DNA of 64,000 nucleotides from an uncultured Pelagibacteraceae bacterium (GTDB taxonomy: Bacteria > Pseudomonadota > Alphaproteobacteria > Pelagibacterales > Pelagibacteraceae), in NCBI GenBank assembly GCA_902592375.1, contig CACJEG010000003.1, positions 85,327 through 149,326 of the forward strand. The letters run 5' to 3'. How positions within the stretch are numbered: position 1 is the stretch's first letter; every line of letters starts with the position of its first letter. Below the pieces are notes generated by a model, which saw only the letters and a program-made list of their open reading frames with translations, was not told where the DNA came from and did no database searches. Made by a program: the position numbers and the translations under genes. Of the stretch, positions 40,030-49,327 are shown piece by piece.

Positions 40030-40552
40030 ATATCTGATGTTTTTTTTTGATTTCTTCGATCCTTAATTCTTCATAAATTTCGAAGGGTTGTACTATCCAA
40101 GGATTATCAGGAAGTCTATTTGCACAGAAGTCTGGCTCAAATGTTGATTTCTTTTTTTTAAATAATGTTGCGGTTTTAATATCCTCTATTTTATCCTTAA
40201 TGGGTTCATATTTTTTTAACCAATCTATACTTTTGTTAAAAGTAATTCCTGTGTCAGATAAATCATCACATAAAAGTATTTTTCCGCCCATATTAGGTGC
40301 TATCGAACTCATTTCTCTTGAAAACACAATGTCACCCTGCTCATCCTCTACTCCCTTACCACTGTAAGATTCGACTGCAAGATACGCACATTTTAATTTA
40401 AAAATTCTACTTAAAACATCTATCATCGGCGCTGCTCCACGCATTATGCCAACGAGTATTGTTGGTTTATATCCACTCTCATCAATTTGGATTGCTAGTT
40501 TCTCAACAGTTTTGTTATACTCGTCCCAGCTGACAATCATTTTTTCAGACAT
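40028..40552 (-). CDS. purine phosphoribosyltransferase (xanthine/hypoxanthine-guanine type)
   Basis: PRPP loop LLCDDLSDTGITF; GIMRGAAPM. Confidence 0.8.
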   Translation of the reverse strand: MSEKMIVSWDEYNKTVEKLAIQIDESGYKPTILVGIMRGAAPMIDVLSRIFKLKCAYLAVESYSGKGVEDEQGDIVFSREMSSIAPNMGGKILLCDDLSDTGITFNKSIDWLKKYEPIKDKIEDIKTATLFKKKKSTFEPDFCANRLPDNPWIVQPFEIYEELRIEEIKKKHQI

Positions 40553-40568
40553 AATTTTTTATATCTAG

Positions 40569-41480
40569 TTATTTAAATAATAAAACTAAAACTGCAAGAA
40601 CGATAAGAGCTATTATTGAAGAAATTAGAATATACAACCTATGAATGTTTCTTCCTCTTAAATTAAAATAATGTCTTGCTACACCAGAAATAATAGCAAT
40701 CGCACATAATATTAACCAATTATATTGATGATAAACTAAAAAGCTCGAATGCCCAGAAAGCATTATAAACAAAACTAAAAAAGTTGAATAATTGTTGTGA
40801 ATTGATCGTTGTTTAGCTGCCAAAGATAAACTCATGTCAAATTTTTCTCCTCTTTCACTGCTACTAATTATGTTCATTTGATTTGGGATAATTACTGTAA
40901 AAACATTACCAAACATATTAGTACCAATAATTAATCCAACACTCAAAATTGCAAATTTAGGTCCAAATAATTTTGTGAGACCGAAAGAAACGAGAGCTAA
41001 CAAAATTATTCCAGTGCATATAAATAAAATATTATTCTCAATTAATTTAGATTTGCACAAGAGATCATAAATAAACCAAGCCACAATCAATGATAAAAGC
41101 GAGATAATAATGGCATAACTAGGAGGCATTAATAGAACACGTTTATCAACCATCAATACTCCAGCGTTATAATAATAAATTACAACTAAGAGCAACATTC
41201 CAGTTACAAAGGTTAAGTAACTTTGCCACTTGAAGATTACTAATCTATTTAAGTAATCTTGAGGTGGAGATGTTTTTAACCTTGAAAGTTTATAAAAAAA
41301 ACCAGAATGCATCAGATATCCTTCACCATCGATATCATCACTTGTTATATTTTTATTTAAATTATTATCTAAGTAATTAAATAAAAAACTATTACCTACC
41401 CATAATATTGCAAATAATACATGACCCCATCTTAGAATAACTTCTAACCATTTGATTGTATAAGGTAAAAATTCCATCAA
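40569..41480 (-). CDS. puuD: PuuD-like membrane urate oxidase/hydroxylase (no fused cytochrome c domain)
   Basis: EVILRWGHVLFAILWVGNSFLFNYLD; multi-TM; within urate pathway cluster; no CxxCH motif. Confidence 0.82.
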   Translation of the reverse strand: MMEFLPYTIKWLEVILRWGHVLFAILWVGNSFLFNYLDNNLNKNITSDDIDGEGYLMHSGFFYKLSRLKTSPPQDYLNRLVIFKWQSYLTFVTGMLLLVVIYYYNAGVLMVDKRVLLMPPSYAIIISLLSLIVAWFIYDLLCKSKLIENNILFICTGIILLALVSFGLTKLFGPKFAILSVGLIIGTNMFGNVFTVIIPNQMNIISSSERGEKFDMSLSLAAKQRSIHNNYSTFLVLFIMLSGHSSFLVYHQYNWLILCAIAIISGVARHYFNLRGRNIHRLYILISSIIALIVLAVLVLLFK

Positions 41481-41947
41481 TATTTTATTTTATCTACTTT
41501 TTTATCCCAAATTTCAAATGCTTTTAAAGCTTCATCCCTAAGCATTTGTACCATTTTAATTTTCCTATCATCAATTTTTTTTGGGATTTCCGAATAAATA
41601 AACGAGTCATCAAAATCTATATTTTTTGCATCTTCTCTAGTGTTTGCATAATATATTTTATCTAATCTTGACCAATAAATTGCCGAAAGACACATAGGGC
41701 AAGGTTCACAAGATGTATAAATCTCACATCCAGAAAGATCAAAAGTATTTAAATTTTTACAGGCTTCTCGAATTGCTACTATTTCTCCATGAGCAGTTGG
41801 ATCATTTGAAGAAGTAACTTTATTAGAACCCTCTGCAATAATCTTATCATCCTTAACTATAACGCTTCCAAAGGGACCTCCAATGGTATTCGCACTATTT
41901 ATTGATAGCTCAATCGCTTTTGCCATAAATTTTTTTTTATCTTCCAT
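41477..41947 (-). CDS. guaD: guanine deaminase (CDA-fold)
   Basis: AHGEIVAIREACK and SCEPCPMCLSAIYWSR motifs; beside xdh genes. Confidence 0.82.
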   Translation of the reverse strand: MEDKKKFMAKAIELSINSANTIGGPFGSVIVKDDKIIAEGSNKVTSSNDPTAHGEIVAIREACKNLNTFDLSGCEIYTSCEPCPMCLSAIYWSRLDKIYYANTREDAKNIDFDDSFIYSEIPKKIDDRKIKMVQMLRDEALKAFEIWDKKVDKIKY

Positions 41948-41948
41948 T

Positions 41949-44252
41949 TTAATTTTTTATTTTATTTTTAATTTTGTTAATACTCATTAAAATTCTTTCA
42001 GGTGTTGCTGGTGCATTAAGTTCTGGTGCACACTGGTAATTTCCAATTGAAGCAACTGCATCTTTAATTGCATAAAAAACACTCATGGCTAGCATCAAAG
42101 GAGGTTCGCCAGTTGTTTTTGCTTTATTAACAACTTTTTCTTTATTTAATCCCTCTTTAAAGATTTCTACATTAAATTTTTTTGGAATATCACTTACTGC
42201 AGGTATTTTGTAAGTCGATGGAGAAAAAGTTGTAATCTGACCATCTGAATTCCACTTTAATTCCTCTATTGTCAGCCATCCCTGTCCTTGCACAAAACCA
42301 CCCTCAATCTGACCTAGTTCTAGTGCTGGATTTATTGGTTTGCCGGCATCGTGTAAGATATCCACTCTTTCCAGTATATTTTCACCCGTTAATGTATCTA
42401 CAGTTACTTCCGAAACAGCTGCTCCATAACAAAAGTAATAAAAAGGTCTTCCTCTAAATTTTTTTTTATCAAAATTAATTTTTGGTGTTGAATAGAAGCC
42501 TGATGATGAAAGAGATATTCTATTTAAATATGCCTCTTGAATTATGCTTTTAAATTCAAATTGTCTGTTTCCAAATATTATATATTGATCTTTATATACT
42601 GCCTCTTGATTGTAGATCTTATATTTTTTCTTAATAAATTTTTCTAAATTTAATTTAATTTTTGCTACTGCATTTAGAGCTGCTGCTCCATTAAGGTCTG
42701 TAGTTGACGAAGCGGCGCTAGCTGAAGTATTTGGAACCTTGGCTGTATTTGTTGATGAGATATGAACTAAATTATATGGTAATCCTAAAGAATTTGCCAC
42801 TAATTGAGCAATCTTTGTGTGAGTCCCCTGACCCATTTCAATTCCTCCATGATTCAAATGAACACTTCCATCTGTGTAAATATGAACTAAGGCTCCAGCT
42901 TGATTTAAATGAATTGTAGTAAATGAAATACCAAATTTTAAAGGTGTAATAGCTATACCCTTCTTTTTAAATTTATTTTTTTCATTAAATTCTCTTATAT
43001 CTGAATATCTTTTCTTGTAGTTAGATTTTCTTTCTAATTTTTTAAATATTTCATTAATAACATTATCTTCAACTGTCATTCCATAATGAGTTACATTCCT
43101 TTTATCTTTTTGATAAAAATTTTTCTTTCTGACTTCTATAGGATCTTTTTTTAAGTACCTTGCGATATTATCTATAATATTCTCTATAGCCATCATCCCT
43201 TGATTTCCACCGAAGCCTCTAAATGCAGTTGAGGTTGGAATATTTGTTTTACATAAATTATTTGTTACCTCGATATCTGAAATATAATATGCATTGTCCA
43301 CATGAAGCAAAGCTCTCTCGTTTATTGCAGCTGATAAATCGGGTGACATTCCACAATTTGAGGATAAGTTTATTTTTAATCCTTCAATAATTCCTTCATC
43401 ATTAAAACCAACTTCATATTCAGATAAAAATTCATGTCTTTTACCAGTCAATATTATATCATCATCTCTATCTAATCTTAGTTTGACTGGCTGTCCTGAT
43501 TTTTTTGCCAACAACGCACAAATGCACGCTGTCATGAAATTTGTTTCTTTCCCCCCAAACCCACCTCCAATTCTTCTAACTTCTACATTTATTGAATTAC
43601 TTTTTTGATTAAACATTTTTGCAATTAATTGTTGAGTTTCTGATGGGTGTTGTGTTGAACTATAAACTAAAAAATTATCGTCTTCCTTAGGAACAACAAA
43701 AGCTGCCTGGCCTTCTAGATAGAAGTGCTCTTGGCTTCCAGTTGTAAAATTTCCTTTTAAATTATTTTTTGAATTTTTTATTTTTTTAGAAGGGTTGCCT
43801 TTTTTAACTTTTCTAGGTTTAAATAAGAATTGCTTCTTATTTAAAGCTTCTTTTATTGTAATAATTGGTTTTAAATCTTTATAGCTAACTTTAGCTTTTA
43901 ATACTGCCTTTCTAGCAAGTTCTGTAGTTGTAGCAGCTACAGCAAATAATGGCTGACCAAAAAACTCTACTTTTTTTTCTGGAAAGATTGGATCACCTTC
44001 AAAAACAGGACCTACGTCATTCCTACCAGGGATGTCTCTTTGAGTAACTACCGATATAACTCCTTTACTTTTTTTTACTTCAGTGAGGTCTATTTTTTTG
44101 ATTATTGCATGAGCTTTTTTACTTAAACCAATAGCGCCATAAATTGTGTTTTTTGGCTCATTAATATCATCGGTATACTCTGCATATCCACTCACATGCT
44201 TATACGCACTATCATGTGGTCTTATTTCCTCAATATAGTTCTCTTTGCTCAT
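41949..44252 (-). CDS. xdhB: xanthine dehydrogenase, molybdopterin-binding subunit
   Basis: RRIGGGFGGKE, FRGFGGNQGM, GGIEMGQGTHTK, TTGEPPLMLAMSVF. Confidence 0.95.
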   Translation of the reverse strand: MSKENYIEEIRPHDSAYKHVSGYAEYTDDINEPKNTIYGAIGLSKKAHAIIKKIDLTEVKKSKGVISVVTQRDIPGRNDVGPVFEGDPIFPEKKVEFFGQPLFAVAATTTELARKAVLKAKVSYKDLKPIITIKEALNKKQFLFKPRKVKKGNPSKKIKNSKNNLKGNFTTGSQEHFYLEGQAAFVVPKEDDNFLVYSSTQHPSETQQLIAKMFNQKSNSINVEVRRIGGGFGGKETNFMTACICALLAKKSGQPVKLRLDRDDDIILTGKRHEFLSEYEVGFNDEGIIEGLKINLSSNCGMSPDLSAAINERALLHVDNAYYISDIEVTNNLCKTNIPTSTAFRGFGGNQGMMAIENIIDNIARYLKKDPIEVRKKNFYQKDKRNVTHYGMTVEDNVINEIFKKLERKSNYKKRYSDIREFNEKNKFKKKGIAITPLKFGISFTTIHLNQAGALVHIYTDGSVHLNHGGIEMGQGTHTKIAQLVANSLGLPYNLVHISSTNTAKVPNTSASAASSTTDLNGAAALNAVAKIKLNLEKFIKKKYKIYNQEAVYKDQYIIFGNRQFEFKSIIQEAYLNRISLSSSGFYSTPKINFDKKKFRGRPFYYFCYGAAVSEVTVDTLTGENILERVDILHDAGKPINPALELGQIEGGFVQGQGWLTIEELKWNSDGQITTFSPSTYKIPAVSDIPKKFNVEIFKEGLNKEKVVNKAKTTGEPPLMLAMSVFYAIKDAVASIGNYQCAPELNAPATPERILMSINKIKNKIKN

Positions 44253-45689
44253 TTAATTTACTCTTGAAAACTTATTAGAATTTATTTCTACAAAACATTT
44301 CATCAATAAATTTTTTGCTATCTCTAGTCTGTATTCTTTACTAGCTCTCATGTCTCCAATAGGACTTAAATCTTTTTCTAAATATTTTTTTGCTTGATCA
44401 AAAGTGTTGATTGTAAGAGGCTTATTTTTAAGAATTTTTTCACATGCTTTAGCTCTTTTTGGCACAGCAGCCATACCTCCATATGCAATATAAACCTCTT
44501 TAATTTTATTATTATTAATCTCAAAATTAAAAGATCCACAAACAGATGAAATATCATCATCAAATCTTTTTGAGATCTTAAATGCCTTAAAAATATTTTT
44601 CTTAAATAATGGTATTTTTATTGAGTGTATAAATTCATTGTTTTTTAATTTAGTTTTTCTGTAATCAAGAAAAAAATGATTTAAAGGTAATACTTTTCTT
44701 TTATTAAAACTTTCAATTAAAACCTCTGCATTTAAAGATAATAGAATTGGCAGTGAGTCACCAATTGGAGATGCAGTTGCAATATTGCCACCTATAGTTC
44801 CAACATTTCGAATTTGAACAGATCCATATCTTTTTAGAACCGAATAAAAATCTGGATAATATTTTTTAATTTCTTTTTCAAATTTTATTAATGGTGTAGC
44901 GGAACCAACTTCTAAATAATTTTTACTTACTTTTATAAAATCTAATTCATTAATTTCTTTTAAATCAATTATAAAAGGAATTTCTTTTCTTTCTTTTGTA
45001 ACTTTTAAAGATAAGTCAGTTCCACCAGCAAGAAAACTAAATTTAGAGTGTTTTTTAATTATTACTTTTAAATCTTTAATATTTTTTGGTGAAAAATAAA
45101 TTTTATCATCTTTTTTAATATAAACATTTTTTGGTTTAATTTTTTTTAATTGCTGAATAACTTTATTTTTATTTTTAGAAAATTGATCATTCTTGTTTAT
45201 CTTATTTAAACTTTTGGCAGCATCAATTATAGGTCTATAACCAGTACAACGACATAAATTACCTGATATAGAATCTGTTATTAATTCATTACTAAGTTTT
45301 TTATTATTTTTAAACATTGAAAATAAAGACATAACAAATCCTGGGGTACAGAAACCACATTGGGAACCATGAAATTTAACCATCGCATCTTGCACTGGAT
45401 GAAGTTTTCCATTTTGAGAAACTAAATCTTCAACAATTATAAGTTGCTTACCATTCAATGATGGGACAAATGCAATGCAAGAATTAATTGCTTTATATTC
45501 AATTTTATTATCGACTAATTCACCTAAAACAATTGTACATGCACCACAGCCACCCTCTGAACATCCCTCTTTAGTTCCAGTCTTTTTTAATTCAGTTCTA
45601 ATATAATTAAGTAATGTTTGGTTTGGATCTGGATTTTTGATTACTATAAGCTTGTCATTTAATAAAAATTTAACAGAACTCGATATCAC
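44253..45689 (-). CDS. xdhA: xanthine dehydrogenase, 2Fe-2S/FAD subunit
   Basis: CSEGGCGACT, CGFCTPGFVMS, CRCTGYRPI iron-sulfur motifs; FAD domain AGGTDLSLK, NVGTIGGNIATASPIGD. Confidence 0.95.
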   Translation of the reverse strand: MISSSVKFLLNDKLIVIKNPDPNQTLLNYIRTELKKTGTKEGCSEGGCGACTIVLGELVDNKIEYKAINSCIAFVPSLNGKQLIIVEDLVSQNGKLHPVQDAMVKFHGSQCGFCTPGFVMSLFSMFKNNKKLSNELITDSISGNLCRCTGYRPIIDAAKSLNKINKNDQFSKNKNKVIQQLKKIKPKNVYIKKDDKIYFSPKNIKDLKVIIKKHSKFSFLAGGTDLSLKVTKERKEIPFIIDLKEINELDFIKVSKNYLEVGSATPLIKFEKEIKKYYPDFYSVLKRYGSVQIRNVGTIGGNIATASPIGDSLPILLSLNAEVLIESFNKRKVLPLNHFFLDYRKTKLKNNEFIHSIKIPLFKKNIFKAFKISKRFDDDISSVCGSFNFEINNNKIKEVYIAYGGMAAVPKRAKACEKILKNKPLTINTFDQAKKYLEKDLSPIGDMRASKEYRLEIAKNLLMKCFVEINSNKFSRVN

Positions 45690-46040
45690 TTAACTACCTC
45701 TATAAGTAGAATAACTCCAAGGTGAAACAAGTAAAGGAACATGATAATGCTGTGAAGGATCTGAAATACCAAATCTGATAACAACATCATCCAAGAATGG
45801 TACATCACTAGCTGAAGATGTATTTTTAAAATAATCACCAATATGAAAAACTAATTCATATTTACCCTTAATAAAAACATCTCCCTCTGCTAATGGTGAA
45901 TTAGCTCTACCATCGTCATTGAGTTTTGTTGACGTTAATTTTTTTCGTTCTGAATTATTAATATAAAATAACTCAACTAAGATACCTTTGCCAGGTTTAC
46001 CAGAATACACATCTAAAACATGAGTTGTGAGCTTTGTCAT
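45690..46040 (-). CDS. uraH: 5-hydroxyisourate hydrolase (transthyretin-like)
   Basis: LTTHVLDVYSGKPG, HYHVPLLVSPWSYSTYRGS with C-terminal YRGS signature. Confidence 0.96.
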   Translation of the reverse strand: MTKLTTHVLDVYSGKPGKGILVELFYINNSERKKLTSTKLNDDGRANSPLAEGDVFIKGKYELVFHIGDYFKNTSSASDVPFLDDVVIRFGISDPSQHYHVPLLVSPWSYSTYRGS

Positions 46041-46065
46041 AAAATTATAGTATCATTTAATTTCA

Positions 46066-46085
46066 AACTTAAATTATTTAAAGTT
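46066..46085. promoter_or_regulatory. candidate operator: imperfect inverted repeat in the 47-bp divergent intergenic
   Basis: AACTTAAATTATTTAAAGTT; arms match except one missing base. Confidence 0.3.
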
Positions 46086-46087
46086 AT

Positions 46088-46585
46088 ATGAGAACAATAG
46101 ATAACATTAACGATCTTAACAAGTCTGATTTTTTGTCTGTATTTGGTAATGTTTTTGAAAAAACTGAATCAGTTGCTATAGAAGCTTTTGAGTCAAGACC
46201 ATTTAAAAACTTCGAAGATATTGTGTTTAAAATGCTAGATATTTATGAAAATTACGAAAAGAATAAAATTTTAGAGATTTTAAATGCACATCCTGAGCTT
46301 GCTGTAGCAAAAAAAATGACCTCTGAATCTATATCAGAACAGGCCTCTGCAAAATTAAACCAATGTTCTAATGATGAATATGAGGAATTTAAAAAATTAA
46401 ATGCAGAATATAAAAAAAAGTTTAATTTTCCTTTTATAATTGCCGTAAAAGGTAAAGATAAAAATGAAATTTTGAATAATTTTAGACAAAGAATACAAAG
46501 TGATGTAGAAAGTGAATTCCTTGAAGCAAAAAAACAAGTAAAAAAAATCGCAACCTTTCGTTTGAATGAAATAAACAAAAAATGA
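46088..46585 (+). CDS. uraD: OHCU decarboxylase
   Basis: ILNAHPELA, ASAKLNQCSNDEYEEFKKLNAEYKKKFNFPFIIAVKG. Confidence 0.95.
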   Translation: MRTIDNINDLNKSDFLSVFGNVFEKTESVAIEAFESRPFKNFEDIVFKMLDIYENYEKNKILEILNAHPELAVAKKMTSESISEQASAKLNQCSNDEYEEFKKLNAEYKKKFNFPFIIAVKGKDKNEILNNFRQRIQSDVESEFLEAKKQVKKIATFRLNEINKK

Positions 46586-47568
46586 AAAAATTTATAAGTG
46601 CAAAAATGATTAACTTAGCAGATCCAAGAATTGGATCTAAAGTTATATTTAAGACTGATGATTTTTTTGCAGCTGCTCATAGAATATTAAACATCGAAAC
46701 TCCAGTTTTTAAAGATGGACTATTTGACAAACATGGTAAATGGATGGATGGATGGGAAACAAGGAGAAGAAGATCAAAAGGTTTTGATTATTTAATTTTA
46801 AAACTTGGTAAACCTGGAAAGATATTTGATATAGACATTGACACAACACACTTCAATGGAAACCAACCCACACATGCTTCGTTAGAGGGCTGCTTAAGTA
46901 AAACAAAGCCTAATAAGAAAACAAAATGGATTTCTTTACTGAGCAAAAAAAAACTTGGGCCAAGCCGAAACCATAGCTTCAAATCAAAAAACAAATCTGT
47001 TTTTAATTATATAAGACTAAACATTTTTCCAGATGGTGGAGTTGCAAGAATAAGACTTTATGGAAAAATTGAAATGGAAAAAAACTTTTTAAGTAACAAA
47101 ACTATCAACCTTACATCTGTTTTAAATGGCGCTTCAATTGTTGGTTGTAATAATGAACATTTTGGCAGGGCTGAAAATATCATAGCACCTGGTAAAGGAA
47201 AAAATATGGGAGATGGTTGGGAAACAAGAAGAAGTAGAGGAAAAAACTTTGATTGGCTTATAATAAAATTTGGAAAACCAGGATTAATAAAAAAACTAGA
47301 GATAGATACCCATCATTTTAAAGGAAACTATCCCGATAGTTGTTCAATTCAAACCGCAAGCATTTCAAAAGATCTGTCCAATAAATCAATTGTCAATAAT
47401 TCAAAAAATTGGAAGTTTATTTTAAATAAGTCAAAACTCTCAGCTCACAAGAAACATATTTTTAAAAAATTCTTAATTAAAAGAAGTAAGGAAAATTATC
47501 TTAAAATAAATATCTATCCAGACGGTGGAATTTCAAGAATAAGGGCATTTGGAAATTTTGTGAAATGA
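46582..47568 (+). CDS. alc: allantoicase
   Basis: Two homologous halves with DGWETRRRRSKGFDYLILKLG and DGWETRRSRGKNFDWLIIKFG. Confidence 0.95.
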   Translation: MKKFISAKMINLADPRIGSKVIFKTDDFFAAAHRILNIETPVFKDGLFDKHGKWMDGWETRRRRSKGFDYLILKLGKPGKIFDIDIDTTHFNGNQPTHASLEGCLSKTKPNKKTKWISLLSKKKLGPSRNHSFKSKNKSVFNYIRLNIFPDGGVARIRLYGKIEMEKNFLSNKTINLTSVLNGASIVGCNNEHFGRAENIIAPGKGKNMGDGWETRRSRGKNFDWLIIKFGKPGLIKKLEIDTHHFKGNYPDSCSIQTASISKDLSNKSIVNNSKNWKFILNKSKLSAHKKHIFKKFLIKRSKENYLKINIYPDGGISRIRAFGNFVK

Positions 47569-48056
47569 AAGTAATAAAAGCAAAAAAAATTACTAAAAAA
47601 AATTTTTCTAAATTTGGTCAATTAATAGATACGTCAAAAAAAAATCCTATAAATATTAATGATGGATATGCAAAAAGATTTGATAATTTGATAAATTTAG
47701 ATGCATCTAAAAACAAAGGGAAAGCAATTGTTAGTATTTTTAAAGCAAAAAAAAGAAGGTTTCCTATGAAAATTGATATGATGGAAAAACATCCTTTAGG
47801 AAGCCAAGCCTTTATACCTATGGAAGATACAAAATTTTTAGTGTTTGTAGCACCAAAAGGAGATAAACCAGATGTAAATAAAATCCAATCCTTTTTAGTC
47901 CCAAAACAAACTGGGGTTAATTACAATGCTGGTATTTGGCACTTTCCGTTGATTTCTATGAAAAATATGAATTTCCTAATTGTTGATAGAAAAGGAAAAG
48001 GAAACAATCTCGTCATTTATAAATTTAAAAAAGATAAAATTATTTTGAAAAAATGA
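47565..48056 (+). CDS. allA: ureidoglycolate lyase
   Basis: MEKHPLGSQAFIPM, GVNYNAGIWHFPLI motifs; ATGA overlap with alc. Confidence 0.93.
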   Translation: MKVIKAKKITKKNFSKFGQLIDTSKKNPININDGYAKRFDNLINLDASKNKGKAIVSIFKAKKRRFPMKIDMMEKHPLGSQAFIPMEDTKFLVFVAPKGDKPDVNKIQSFLVPKQTGVNYNAGIWHFPLISMKNMNFLIVDRKGKGNNLVIYKFKKDKIILKK

Positions 48057-48952
48057 AAAAAAAATACCCAAGAGATTTGGTGGGATATGGTTCCCAAAAA
48101 GTTAAAGTAAAGTGGCCTGGTAATGCTAAGTTAGCTTTGCAATTTGTACTTAATTACGAGGAGGGAGCAGAGAATTGTACTCTTCATGGTGATAAAACTT
48201 CAGAGGTATTTTTATCAGAAATTATAGGGGCAAAACCAATTAAAGGTCGACACTTAAATATGGAGTCAATTTATGAATATGGATCAAGAAGAGGGTTTTG
48301 GAGAATTCATGATCTATTTAATAAAAAGAAAATTCCACTCACTATTTTTGGAGTTGGTATGGCATTGGAAAGAAATAAAGAAGTTTGTTCGGCTATAAAA
48401 AAAGCAAATTATGAAGTTGCTAGTCATGGGTGGAGATGGATTGACTATCAAAATGTATCAAAGAAAAAAGAAAAGAATGATATGAAGCTTGCAGTCAAAT
48501 CTATAAAAAAGATTTTTGGTGATCAACCTGCTGGTTGGTACACAGGCAGGTGTAGCGAAAATACTTTAGATTTAGTAATTGATAATGGTAGTTTTTTATA
48601 CTGTAGCGACACATACAGTGATGATCTTCCTTACTGGATAAAAAAAGGTAATAAAAAACAACTAATGGTTCCTTACACGCTTGATAACAATGATATGAGG
48701 TTTGCAACCAATCAAGGATTTAATTCTGGTGAACAATTTTACAATTATTTAAAAGATAGTTTCGATGCACTTTATGAGGAAGGAAAAACTTCACCAAAGA
48801 TGATGTCGGTTGGTCTGCATTGTAGATTAATTGGAAGACCAGGTAGAATACAGTCTCTTAAAAAATTTTTAAATTACATCACAAAATTTAAGGATATTTG
48901 GATCTGCAGAAGAGTAGATATAGCTAAACATTGGATAAAAAATTATAGTTAA
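48053..48952 (+). CDS. puuE: allantoinase PuuE (polysaccharide deacetylase family)
   Basis: YPRDLVGYGSQ, LALQFVLNYEEGAENCTLHGD, ASHGWRWIDYQ, GWYTGRCSENT. Confidence 0.95.
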   Translation: MKKKYPRDLVGYGSQKVKVKWPGNAKLALQFVLNYEEGAENCTLHGDKTSEVFLSEIIGAKPIKGRHLNMESIYEYGSRRGFWRIHDLFNKKKIPLTIFGVGMALERNKEVCSAIKKANYEVASHGWRWIDYQNVSKKKEKNDMKLAVKSIKKIFGDQPAGWYTGRCSENTLDLVIDNGSFLYCSDTYSDDLPYWIKKGNKKQLMVPYTLDNNDMRFATNQGFNSGEQFYNYLKDSFDALYEEGKTSPKMMSVGLHCRLIGRPGRIQSLKKFLNYITKFKDIWICRRVDIAKHWIKNYS

Positions 48953-48960
48953 AATTTTTA

Positions 48961-49284
48961 TTATTGTTCCGCAGCTATAGAAGTATAGTGAGCAACCGCT
49001 TCTATTTCCTCATCAGTCAGTATACCCTCCATTGCGGGCATTACTCCTATACCGTTTCTAACTGCCATTAAAATTCTTTGAATATCAGGTCTAATTTCAT
49101 TTAAATTTGGACCAACCATTGCGTTCGATCCAGCATCAGTAAGCATATGGCATGCTGCACAATTTCCGGCCTCCAGAAAAACTTCTTTTCCCTTATTAAA
49201 CAATTCATCAGCATTAACGTGCGTTAATGATAAAAATATCAAAAATAATGATGTACCAAAGAAATTTAAAAATAATTTTTTCAC
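48961..49284 (-). CDS. small exported c-type cytochrome
   Basis: Signal peptide; CAACH haem motif; distal Met region GVMPAM. Confidence 0.9.
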   Translation of the reverse strand: MKKLFLNFFGTSLFLIFLSLTHVNADELFNKGKEVFLEAGNCAACHMLTDAGSNAMVGPNLNEIRPDIQRILMAVRNGIGVMPAMEGILTDEEIEAVAHYTSIAAEQ

Positions 49285-49327
49285 ATAAATTTGGTATCAT
49301 AATTAAAAAAATTTAAAAAGGAGAATT

